Below, one piece after another: positions 36,730 through 47,106 of a DNA stretch of 64,000 nucleotides; positions within the stretch are counted from its first letter, which is position 1, and each line of letters begins with the position of its first letter. A model generated the notes under the pieces. That model was not told the origin of the DNA. It searched no databases and saw only the letters and a list, made by a program, of their open reading frames with translations. Position numbers and translations under genes: made by a program. Origin of the DNA: Benincasa hispida (Eukaryota > Streptophyta > Magnoliopsida > Cucurbitales > Cucurbitaceae); contig NC_052354.1 of the NCBI RefSeq assembly GCF_009727055.1, forward strand, positions 37,021,095-37,085,094. The letters are read 5' to 3'.

Positions 36730-38935
36730 GTGGTTTTTGTTGGAAAAATATTCTAAGTATGGGAAGTTTAGGCTTTCGGGTAAAGGTGACATTTAGAAGA
36801 AATAAAAGAGTTTGAGGTGAGCTTTTCCTTCCCATGCGTCTAAGGATCAATGAGAAAAAGATGATCAGGAGTGAGGCTTATGCTAAAGGCGATGAAGAGG
36901 TTGGAATAACGTACCAAGGCAAGAGTTAGGTAAGTCGCAAGGCATAAGGTATGTGTTGGCTTGAAGGACGCTGAAGAGTGTCATAGAGACTATGGGAGTT
37001 GTTGGTAGGCAGTGAGTGTCAACGTAAGTGCTTAAACTATGTGGGCAGGAGACAAGGGCTGGAGAGGCATTGGCCTAGAGAAGAGTCTATACAATGAGAA
37101 CAGCCTGCGCGTTGGTATTCAACCTATGCGTTAATGTGAGATAAAGGAGTTCAGCTTGATCACGGAGCTCAGTGGGCTAGGTGTTATGCTTAGAGCCTTA
37201 AGCATAGCTTAGTGGATGTGTCGTCACCGTATTAAGCCATCAGCCCATACTTTCCTTAGTATAAAAGGGGAAGTCAAGTAGAAGAGCTTGGTTTGACATT
37301 TTACTCGTGCTAAGGAAAGAAGGTTGTTACCAATTTGAGGTTTGATTAGTGTTGAAAATGAACTGAGGCTGCCAAGAGGAATTTCTCACAAATTTGAGCT
37401 GAAGTTTGATGATTTCCCTGAGTGTTCCAAGCTTTCGAATTTCTCGGACAAAGGAAGAATATTGATAAATTTTGAGCTTGACAAGAGGAATCAGAGGCTC
37501 AAATTTTAAGGTAAGTTTAAGATTTTTATGAACGAGTTCTTAGAAGGAAATTCTATGAAATAACACTTGGAAATTAAGTTATTAAGGCCAGAAGTTGAAT
37601 ATAGGAAATTTGATGTTTGAATAAGCAGGCAATTACATCTTAGGGATAAGCACGCAATTGACAAATAAGGTTATGCGTGATTGAGTGCAAGCGTTGGCTG
37701 AGAGTATGCGTGCAAGGTAAGCGCAAGGCTATGAGGGAAGGAGGACATCGACTGGGCACGCTAAGGAGAATGTTACAAGCGCTTAATGCATAGACACCAT
37801 GGGTGTGTTATAGAGCCTAAATGAGCATTGTAAGCGCATTGCCATTCACGAGCTGAGCGCAAGGGCAAATACAAATAGAAGAAGTCTATCATCCTTTGAG
37901 GAAGTAGCCTAAGATTGTGAGTGACAAAGTTTATGAATGTTTCTCTTATGTGTTTTCAATGCATGGTTTACTATTGAGCTAATTTTCAAGATGAGTTTCA
38001 GCTTCGCGGTGAGTTCCTCTAAGTAAAACATGATTTTCTTAAGCATTACTCTGACGCATGCTTTAGTGTGAAGGTTGATGTGTGGAGGGATAGTCCAATC
38101 TTTTCTTCAGTATAGAGATTTATGAAGCATGCGTTAACTAGCGTTCCTTAATTTATGTTAAGTCTTTCGTGATAAATGTGTTTAAGACTTGTTTTATTGA
38201 AACGCCTGAGGTTTTGAAGGTTAAGTTTCTTTTCTATAAAGAAAAATTGTGATAATATAATGAGGAAACCCGATACTGAAGGTATGAAGGTATCTGGGTC
38301 CCCTAATACCTAAGGTATGACGGTATTCAAGACATTACCACGTGCATGTAGGTACTATGTTGATGACGCTAGTTGTATTTGTTGACATTGCTGAAAAAGT
38401 ACATAAATTATTAAAGAGATTATTTAACTCTATTTAATCAAACAAATGTTGTTGATTGTTTAATAACTCTAAATCCAATAGTATCGAGATTACTCTACAT
38501 CAACTAAGGATTGACGTTGAGAGATTAAACAAAATGGCTCTCTCTCAACTAAGGTTGAATGATGAGGATTTCCAAGGAAAATGTTGATGTTTGAGCTTTC
38601 ATGGTTTGAATGTTTACATGTTTTACTATATATAAGTATGATTGTTTTTTTAAACCCTAAATCTTGAAAAGTAATTGATGTTTATTTAATGTTCAATAAG
38701 TATGTTTTAAGATAGTCACTCACTGACCTAGTAGCTCATTCTTTCTAATGTTTTATTTTTCTCAGGTAGCGGTTAACACCCCAAAGAATAGTTGTTCTGC
38801 TAGTCTACTACTCAGAGTACAAAAGTTAAAGTGAAGTGAAGTCTAGGTTGTTAAGTTGTTTTGATCAACGGTTATCCTTCATGTACATATTAGGGATCTA
38901 GGTTAGTTTAAAATTGGGACCACAGTCTGTGTAAA
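36730..38935 (+). mobile_element. Family B LTR-like repeat, plus copy
   Basis: About 2.2 kb without coding domains. It contains a TATA box (agtataaaagggg, 37258-37270), splice-like aggtaagtttaag near 37508 and ctcaggtagcggttaac near 38763, features of long Ty3 (Tekay/Del-type) LTRs. The minus copy at 30880-32934 matches in reversed order. Superfamily assignment is tentative. Confidence 0.6.
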
Positions 38936-39646
38936 ATCCCATGCTTTCATAAAATTAAAATTTACATTTTTGTATTAATTGAGGACATCTCTGGTCAATT
39001 TTGAAATTTAGTAGTTTAAAGAAAAAACTTTGGATTTTCATGTTGCATTAATTTGACATTTATATCGAAGATTTAATTTAAATTGAGGAATTGACTTTTA
39101 ATTTTGGAATTTGGTTTTGAAGAGGAAGAGGAAGAGGAAAGGATTTCAAATATATATATATATTTATAGTTATGTGTGTTTAGAAGGAAAGACTAGAATA
39201 AAATAAAATAAAACTAAATAAAATTTTATTTTATTTTTTCTCTTCTTTTAAAAATCTCTTCCTCCCCTCCCCCTTTCTTTCATGTGCAAGACACAACCCC
39301 CCTATCTCTTTATTCTCTGTTGACCGGAGACCCGAAACCCTTTTCTTCCGTCGCTGTCAACACCCATGCAAAGCCACCTGCCACGCCTCGCCCAGCCGTT
39401 CGCCGCTCACTCGCGTCACCCCTCATTTGCTGTCGACCCATTTAGCCACCCCAGCCGATCGCGCGACCAGTTGTCGCGCCTAGCGAGATGTTTGTCGCTC
39501 GATCCACTGCCAGTGCTCGATCCGTCGCCAGTCGCGCCCAACCTGTTCGAGTTGCCTAGCCTCGCACACTGTCGCTTGGTCCGCCCGGTTTCGTCACAGA
39601 TCATCCAGCTGTGTCACCGTCCCTCGTCTTAGCCCCTTCGCGTGTC
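38936..39646 (+). other. Retroelement-derived, partly GC-rich stretch
   Basis: AT-rich to 39270, then GC-rich to 39646 with CG-dense tracts. An 88-codon frame at 39366-39632 has Arg/Pro/Ser-rich composition and no recognised domain. Such CG-rich blocks are common inside long Ty3 LTRs, so I do not call a gene. Confidence 0.4.
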
Positions 39647-39654
39647 GTCCCAAC

Positions 39655-40320
39655 TAGAGATGTCCATGAAGTAGGACAGGGATAAGGAAGGCTTCCTCGT
39701 CCCTGCCCCCACACACTAATTCCATTCCCCGTCCCTATGAATTTCTCCACGGGAAACGGGTCGGGGATTCCCCACGGGAATTTTTCGTGGGGATCGGATT
39801 CCCCACGAGGAAAAATTCCCTGCCTTTATTTTTCTCTAACATTTTTTTTAATTTCAATTAAATATATATTTTTTTACAATTATTTAAACATTTTCAATGG
39901 AATTTTCATTTAAATGAAATATTATTAATTTTACTAATTAAAACAATAATATACATGCAATTTAAAAAATATAATTAAAATGTTAAATTCTCATAATTTA
40001 TAAAAATTAAAATTCAACATTTAGAGCATCATATCTTAAATATTACAACATCTAAAGAATTAAAGTAATAAAAATCTTGAACTTAAATAATTAAAACATC
40101 TATAATTATCTTAATAAAGTCTACAATATTAATATTAATATATATATTAAAAATTTATAATTTATATACAAAGTCGGGGCGGGGCGGGGAAATGCGGCAG
40201 GGCTGGGGTCGGAGATGGGGAATATATTCTTCGTCCCCAACCTTGAATTGTAAATGGAAAAAAAAAATTTCCCACTCTCATTTCCCATGTATTCGGGGAT
40301 TCCCTTTTTGGACATCTTTA
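39655..40320. mobile_element. Non-autonomous hAT element (666 bp)
   Basis: Termini TAGAGATGTCCA and TGGACATCTTTA are inverted repeats. They are flanked by a perfect 8-bp duplication GTCCCAAC at 39647-39654 and 40321-40328, the hallmark of hAT insertion. Subterminal G/C-rich blocks (ggggattccccacggg, ggggcggggcgggg) contrast with an AT-rich core. No transposase is encoded. Confidence 0.92.
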
Positions 40321-40652
40321 GTCCCAACCTTGTCCATGCTTTTGGGCCGTCCAGGCTAAGATCTAGTTGGTTTGGTTGAGAGTTTCTTGAGGGATTAACA
40401 AAAGGTGAACTAATGTGTCACACCCTAAGTTGGTAAGGAACACGGGACACATTAATTGACGAGACACATTAATTAACAGCGCCAATTTACCTCCAACCAT
40501 GCTCAACGTACCTCAGAAGAAAACCACATTTTTTTCAAAGATATGTAGAAGTCGGCAAGATTAACAAAAGATACTCCATTGAATGCAAGTTATCAATTGT
40601 TATAATTCCTATAAAAATGGGCAAGTTAGTAAACTTGAAAAGAAATCCTCCA

Positions 40653-40850
40653 AAATAGAAAAAAAAAAAAAAGAAAGTAAATAATTAAAAAAAAAAGTAA
40701 GGAAGAAAAAGAAAAAGGAAGAATAAAACATTAAAAAAAAGAGAAAGAAAGAAAAAGAAATTAAAAAACATAAAAAAGAAAAAAGAGAAAAAACGAGAGA
40801 ATAGAAAGAGAAGAAAGAAAAAGAAAAGAAAAAATGAAAGAAAAAAAAAA
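40653..40850 (+). repeat. Purine tract of about 200 nt
   Basis: Almost only A and G on the plus strand (runs such as gaaagaaagaaaaagaaa), with few pyrimidine interruptions. Followed by accctaatcactctcctc and CT-rich sequence to 40920. Probably low-complexity sequence within a decayed retroelement. Confidence 0.8.
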
Positions 40851-42419
40851 CCCTAATCACTCTCCTCACTTTCTTCACGCCCCACCCCTAGAGTTTCCTT
40901 CTCAACTTTCTCTCTCTACTGTGTAAAGAAAAAAAAAAAAATCAAAGCAGCCCTATGATGGTGGCACCAATACCATCGGCGACGACAGCAACGCCATAGC
41001 CAATCTCCTTCTCTATCATGACGGACGCTCCACCACAAAAGACAGCGCACGAAAATGGTGGCAGAGTCAACCGGTGCCGACAATAGTTTTAGGGAAAGAA
41101 AGAAAAAAAAAAACTAAATGTTGCAATTCAAACCACGATTTTTAAAGTTTTAAGATCATTAATGGGAATTTGAAGGGAAAATGAAGGGAAAAAAAGGGTC
41201 CAATTATGGATTTTGATCCAATTTGAATGCTGCATTGAATGAAAAAAAAATATGAATATGGTTAGAATAAGGAAGAAGAAAGTTAAGTGGTTAGAGAATT
41301 ACTAGTCTTCTCTGCTCCGAGTCGCAACAAGCTTGGAGTAAGTTTGGCCAAATTTATAGAAGAGAGTTCGAAATTCAAATCCTCATTGGATTTCGTTTCA
41401 TATCAATTTTAAATTCTTTCCCTAAATCAAATCTTGAAATCCGTCTTCAAATTGGTGGAATTTAATTCAAGCTAATTGAAAATCTTATATTATTTTGAAT
41501 TCAAGATAAAGCTCATCGTTTGGATTTGAATTGGTTGAAGTCAACATGCAAATATTTATCTCAAATAAAATACAGTCATATTCCAAATTTTATCTCAAAT
41601 TCAAATTATTCAATCGGAAGATTTTATCTTCAAAACAAAATATATTATGGATAAAATTTAAAATCTATCTCAAATAAAATTTTGCCATATTTCAAATTTT
41701 ATCTCAAATTCAAATCATCTAAACTATTATCCTCAAATCTAAATGAAATTAGGGATAAAACCTCAAGTTTATCTCAAATTAATTTTTGCTATATTCCAAA
41801 TTTTATCACAATTCAAATAATCCAAACTTAAACTTTTATGTCAAGTCAAATCAAATGGTGGATGATACCTCTTATTTATCTCAAATTTAAATTGGGGGCA
41901 TGTTCCAAATTTTTTTATACCAACTTAAAATTGAATGAAGTTCAAATCTCAACTTCATATTCTATTCCAAATTCAAATCAAGAATCTTGAGTATAAATTC
42001 AATTTTACTGTAAATTCAATTTTGAATTAAGTAGAGGATAAATTCTACTAAAATTCAAATTAGATTTTATGCCAAATAAGAAGGAAAAAAATCAAAACTT
42101 TGACCTGAATTCATGTTTTGATAGGTTGGCATTAAAAAAATGTGTGTGAAATATATAAAAAATTCAAATAAAGTTTATGTACTAAATTTATAGTTTAATT
42201 AATTTGACACATCAAATAGAGTTAAAATTTAAGAGCATATCAGTTGAATGAGAAAATTTGGACCAATTACAAATATCATGCCATTTACCAAATTAATGAT
42301 GAAATTGGAAACAATTGCATTTGAGACCAATTAAAAGTTGACATGTGTCACAAATTGAAATTGAAGACAAAAGTTGGTGAATCCCCATGTCATACGTTTT
42401 TGTCTTGTCCATTGGATTG
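40851..42419. other. Retroelement debris with degenerate repeats
   Basis: No gene recognised. Between 41555 and 41930 the phrase (t)catattccaaattttatctc, followed by aaattcaaat, recurs roughly every 100 bp (near 41577, 41690, 41790 and a weaker one near 41893), which suggests a diverged tandem repeat. Confidence 0.45.
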
Positions 42420-42880
42420 AATTAATTTGGTCTAGTTAAATATTAAGGTTTGGGCTAAAGTTAAATTGAGCCCGAGAATATACTTCATTTGACCCAAATT
42501 TCAAATAAGGCTCAAATCCAATTAGTTGGACTAAGGGTCAGTACGTGGATCAACCAAGCTCAAGTTCACAAAACTCACAACTCGAGTTCTCTTCATTTGT
42601 AAGGTGAGAAACTTTAGATTCCAAATTGCCTAGACAAAATTCTCTACAAATAGAAGATTCCATAGTTCTTAAAGACTGAACCACTTCTTAAAGCGTAAGT
42701 CATGAGGATACAAGCATTGTTCCAAGACTCCAACTTCAAGAACATCACGCGTTCCACTTTCATACATCATGCGTAAGGATCAAATACTAGAAATCAGACC
42801 ATATTCACATCAAATTTACATCAACACAAGTACAACTCCATAAAACACATTTCTTTGAAAATCTCGTGCGAAAACACAAA
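42420..42880 (+). mobile_element. Family C LTR-like fragment
   Basis: Shares with 12754-13847 the gggctaa/gagcccgag motifs, ctcttcatttgtaaggtgag, aagactgaa, caagcattg, ggatcaaatactagaaatc and cacatttctttgaaaatctc with gtgcgaa. The order is the same, the divergence high. No boundaries fixed. Confidence 0.5.
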
Positions 42881-43229
42881 ATCATCTCATTAATACTAAA
42901 ATAAAGTAGATGTATTAAACGAAAGTATAAATGGGTTTGAATGAAAAAATGATTATAGAAAATTTATTAACTTAATTAGCATACATCTTCTCGACATACA
43001 TTTTCTCAACTAAAAAGTTAAAAGAACTTGAAACATCGCGACACCATTTTTTTTCTAAGTACAAAAATCAAAGAAATTGTGCATTGGCATTCATATAATA
43101 TATATACTAAACGGTGCATCAAATCTCTATGAAAAATAAATTATTGATACATATGAATTCAATTAAATATTTTTAACCAATCGTCCTGCAGGGAAAAAAC
43201 AAAGTAAAGGAAGAGAATTTAAAAATTAA

Positions 43230-43565
43230 GGGACGTTTGGACAAGACTATCTAAAATTATAATAACCACTTCTTGCTATAATAAATATTATTTTGTAGTC
43301 TCCAATTAGCTACAAACACTATTTCAAAATTCTCATTTGCTACAATATTTACTATTTGCTACAGTTTTTAATATTTTACATTCATCATTTTTTTATTATT
43401 TGTTACAATATTTATTATTTCCTTCTCAAATTAAAATAGTTTACATCTCAAACACATACTATTTTAACTCAAAATAAAATAATCTACACCCCAAACACAA
43501 ATTATTATGATTTAACTATAATAATATATGATTATAATAACCAACTTCTTGTCCCAAATGCCCCC
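43230..43565. mobile_element. Tourist-like MITE (336 bp)
   Basis: Ends GGGACGTTTGGACAAG and CTTGTCCCAAATGCCCCC are inverted repeats, flanked by TAA at 43227-43229 and 43566-43568, as expected for PIF/Harbinger-mobilised MITEs. Interior AT-rich, non-coding. Confidence 0.8.
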
Positions 43566-43973
43566 TAAAATGCTTAATTAACCTCAACCATTTCCTTGAC
43601 TAATTTTGTAGGATCGAGAGGATGTCATGTGATATTGATAAAGGTACGTGTAAGTTGGCCTAAACACTTACGAATATATATACACATATTATTTAAGATG
43701 TAAATGTAAGTTATCATTTTAGTTCTGAAAAGATGTTTGAGATAAGAAGTTGAATAATAAAGAGAAAAATTATGAAGTCAAGGGAGTCGTGAACTCTTAA
43801 GACTTCCAATATAAATATTTGGAATTTAGAATTATTAAAGTACACTTTATATTCCCTAAAAAAAACACTTTGTCTATGGTTTGGAATTAAATAAGAAACA
43901 AAAAATATATCTGTTCTCACAAAATTTATGAAACTATAAAATAAAAAATTTAGTATAACATATGAACCAAAAA

Positions 43974-44046
43974 GGGGGTGTAGCTCATATGGTAGAGCGC
44001 TCGCTTCGCATGCGAGAGGCACGGGGTTCGATTCCCCGCACCTCCA
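43974..44046 (+). tRNA. tRNA-Ala (CGC)
   Basis: A complete 73-nt cloverleaf: acceptor GGGGGTG pairs with CACCTCC (one G-T pair) plus discriminator A; D arm with TAGCTCATATGGTAGAGC; anticodon stem CTCGC/GCGAG around loop TTCGCAT, anticodon CGC; T arm CGGGGTTCGATTCCCCG. Intact A and B boxes. No intron. It reads codon GCG. Confidence 0.97.
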
Positions 44047-44063
44047 AAAGTTTTTTTTTTCCT
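44047..44063 (+). terminator. Pol III terminator of tRNA-Ala
   Basis: A run of at least ten T starts six bases after the tRNA 3' end (44052 on), the normal RNA polymerase III stop. A CAA motif (gaaccaaaa) precedes the gene, as is usual for plant tRNA genes. Confidence 0.85.
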
Positions 44064-44299
44064 ATGTCATTTTTCGCTGGCAAGTTTTTTCTTCTTTAAT
44101 TTATTTAATACATTCATTTACATCTAATCTAATGTATCAATTAATTTTGATATTTTTCTAATTTACTCTCTCTTTTTTTTCATTTCATTTTCCGCTTTTC
44201 AGCTCTTCCAAGTTTTTTCTTCTTTAATTTATTTAATACCTTCATTTACCATTTAAAACTAAATGGTGCAAAAAAAAAAAAAAACGTTAATTTTGGATG

Positions 44300-44800
44300 T
44301 TGAACATGGTGGATTCTTTTGGAGGAAGATTTTCTATTGGTCTGCTCCCTCCTGACTTCTATAAGCTAAATTTAGATAGGGTTGTTTTGACAAGTGAGTG
44401 GGTATTGGAACTATCGTTCTTACTCAAATGGGGAGGTATTGCTTACTTTGGAGAATCACTTTCCGTTGTTAGAATCTGTCGAGTTTGTTGAAGTTATTGT
44501 CATGTTTGAGGGAATATCTCAAACTATTGATGTTGGAATTTCTCTTACGTGGACCAAAACTGATTCTTTTATCCTTTGAAATTTGTTGGGGGGAAATGCT
44601 AAAGATATGTGAATGAGATTCAGGTGTTCGTCAACTTCATTTGTGACATATATCCAAGTGATTTAGTCATTGGCTTCCGGTTGGTTAGGGCAATTCAGTT
44701 GTTCATGAGTTAGCATCCCATACTCGTAAATTTGGTTTCTCTAGACTTTGGATTGAAAACCACTCCTAGCGGGTTGAATTTGTACTCCTTTTTTATTTGT
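44300..44800 (+). pseudogene. RNase H-like (RVT_3) pseudogene fragment
   Basis: Peptides LPPDFYKLNLD near 44350, GEVLLTLENHFPLLESVEFV near 44430, EGISQTIDVGIS near 44510 and, frame-shifted, VHELASHTRKFGFSRLWIE near 44707 match the RNase H-like domain found in plant LINE polyproteins and in domesticated single-domain genes. Stops and frameshifts break it. No adjacent RT domain was found. Confidence 0.7.
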
Positions 44801-45306
44801 ATTACATGTAATGTTTGTTGTTTTCTTTTGTGGTACTAAAAAATTAGTTAATTAATTTATTTTAATATAAATGGCTAAATTACAAGTAAAATAAAAGACA
44901 CAAAATTGAAAATTTAAGTTTCGTTTGTCATTTCATTTTTATTTTTATGAACTACTTATGTTTGAAAAAAAAGTGATTTAACCATTTCAAAATTACTTTC
45001 AAACTAAATCAAATTGAGTGACGAATAAATTTTAGTTATTTTTCTGTTCAATAAACAATATGAATAAAAACTAAAGAGATTGATTTACATTTTTGTTTTT
45101 CTTTTCATTCTCAATTGAAAAAATATGTTAATCTTTTTTTCATTGTATAAATTCCATGCAACACCAAGGCACATAGAAGGCAAAAACCATAGAGAGTTCA
45201 TCAACATCAACCATAAAATTAGCATTGAGCTTATAGCTTAAAATAATTTAAATCCTTTATTTAATTGATATCATATATATTAAACTTAAGAACATACTAA
45301 AATCCT

Positions 45307-45885
45307 CTAGGAATGGTAACAAGCCAGAACTCTATTAATTTGCCAAGCATTCCAACTTGAAGGCCTTCCAAATGACACCTTCCCCATATTTCGCACGGTT
45401 AACGAATCTAGGAAAGATGATGGCGATGAAGAAGATGACGATGTTGACGACGACATTGAATCCTGAGGAGACGCCATGAACTCACAATCAGAGCTAAGAA
45501 ATGAAAAGGTTTCCAACTTATCATTGTGACTAAAAGGATCTCCATTGCCATAGTCTACGATTGTTGCTTGGCCAGCTCTCTTACCATCCCTACTCTTCAT
45601 GATCCTCTTCCAAAACCTAAGCCTCATCCAGGGTAGGGATCGGTCTTTCGGTTGATCGATGCACGGTTTCGGTACCCCACGGCTAAGAATCACCGGCGGT
45701 GGGCTGAGGGGTGGAAGCAAGTCTTGAGGGGGAGGATCTTTGGGAGTTCCTGGTTGTGTTTCCCATTTGAAAGGGACTCCTTGATCAGCTGTTCCAGAGT
45801 AATAAATGCTATGAGAAGAACAACCAATTGAAGATGTTCTTGATATCACTTTGCTTTTCATATCCCAATGGAGCTTCCCTTCCAT
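45307..45885 (-). CDS. DUF688-type Pro/Ser-rich protein, 192 aa
   Basis: Single-exon, uninterrupted. I take the start MEGKLHWDMKSK at 45885; an in-frame ATG at 46029 would give 240 aa but lies upstream of the TATA box. The protein carries VPFKWETQPGTPK, the signature of the DUF688/hydroxyproline-rich-like plant family, then a proline tract (PPPQDLLPPLSPPPV), a basic stretch (RLRFWKRIMKSRDGKR), a serine run (about 13 Ser within SSSTSSSSSSPSS) and the end NRVLACYHS. No signal peptide, membrane segment or catalytic motif is visible. Function of the family is not established. Neighbours are a tRNA-Ala on one side and an AT-rich spacer on the other. Confidence 0.85.
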   Translation of the reverse strand: MEGKLHWDMKSKVISRTSSIGCSSHSIYYSGTADQGVPFKWETQPGTPKDPPPQDLLPPLSPPPVILSRGVPKPCIDQPKDRSLPWMRLRFWKRIMKSRDGKRAGQATIVDYGNGDPFSHNDKLETFSFLSSDCEFMASPQDSMSSSTSSSSSSPSSFLDSLTVRNMGKVSFGRPSSWNAWQINRVLACYHS

Positions 45886-45991
45886 TTTCCCTAGAATTTG
45901 GTTGAATTTTTGTGGGGATTTGTTTGGTTTTCTTGAAGTTTGAGAGTTTCTCTTGAAAGTTTGTATGAGATCAAAGGGGTTTTTTGAGGTT

Positions 45992-46000
45992 GTATATATA
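45992..46000 (-). promoter_or_regulatory. TATA box of the DUF688-type gene
   Basis: TATATATA on the minus strand, preceded by a CT-rich stretch and followed by acaacctcaaaaaacc. It predicts transcription starting near 45965, giving a leader of about 80 nt to the ATG at 45885. Confidence 0.6.
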
Positions 46001-46029
46001 GAGAGATGTTCATTGTGGGAAGGATTCAA

Positions 46030-47106
46030 TTAGAAGAGCCTGTTTTTCAGGATTTTGATGGAGTTTTGTGGCACATGATCCTGTTCTTATGAGGATTAAT
46101 TTGTAAGTTATAACATGTGTAAAGTTTTTTCTTTTTCTTCTTCTTCTATGCTTTGTATTTCTTGCTCTTTTTGTTTCTTCATATCTGAGTTTATTCCTTC
46201 CATTTCTTCTCTTCTTGGGAATTTAAATTTGTACCATTATAAAAATTGACATCATTTCATCAAATTCAGTTTTGACTTTTGTGATTACAAGACTTGAGTC
46301 ATATAACGCTACAATTTTCTACCATGTAAAACCTATATGGATGCGCAAGTTGAAATTGGAACTAAAAAAATAAAGGAAAAAGCAACCCAATAGATATTTG
46401 GGGCGCTGAGTTGAATTCTAAAATCTATAATCTTGAATTAGAAAATATTAAAGGGAGGGAGATTGAAAGAGAAAAATATGAACTTTCTCGATAAATATGC
46501 AAAAATTTCAATAAGAGAAATTGGAGAAAATAGCAAAATCGGGAGGTGCTTTTTGATTTTTTGGCAAAGAAATGAAAATAATAAGGTTTTTGGCAAAAGC
46601 GTGCACATATCATATATTTTTTGATTCCCCAAATTGCCTCCGATATGGTCAATTAACAATTTTATCGAGTACATATAGTATAAATGAAATCGTTTATTAT
46701 GAGACTCTGTATTAATTCTCAATATAAATACAGTGTAAATGGAATATTCAATTATAAGACTTCAATATAACGGATTTGAGAGATGAAGGTGTCAGATTTT
46801 TCTCTCATTTTAAAATTTGAATTTGTGGTTTCATATTTTTTTTATTTGATTTAACCACTTTTAAAAAATATTCAGAATTAATTAATTTTTAGTTTGTTTA
46901 ACACCATTTTGATTTATAATATATATTTAGATTTTACATTATTTTATTCGTTTTTTATTTTTTAAAATTTGGATTAATTTTTTTTTATCATGGTTAGGAT
47001 TTTACTTAATATTTAATACATATTATCAATTAACAAATTGTATACTTCATTTAAATTAAAATTTATCATTTTTTTATATTTTTTAATCACTTTTTTAAGG
47101 AACTAT
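46030..47106. other. AT-rich spacer upstream of the DUF688-type gene
   Basis: Promoter-proximal part contains CT-rich ttcttcttcttct near 46135-46145. Beyond this I see no gene or bounded element. Confidence 0.4.

Noticed and set aside
39366..39632. 88-codon Arg/Pro/Ser-rich open frame
   Set aside because: Frame is open because the block is CG-rich; no domain, splice or promoter support, and it lies in retroelement sequence.
40609..40878. Phe/Ser-rich open frame on the minus strand
   Set aside because: It is only the translation of a purine tract.
41270..41400. Possible tRNA-like SINE (aagtggttagagaatt ... gttcgaaattcaaatcc)
   Set aside because: A/B-box resemblance is partial, spacing is longer than in tRNA, and there is no clear tail or target duplication.
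46425..46722. Overlapping minus-strand frames of 75 and 94 codons
   Set aside because: AT-rich, Phe/Ser/Ile-biased chance frames without homology.
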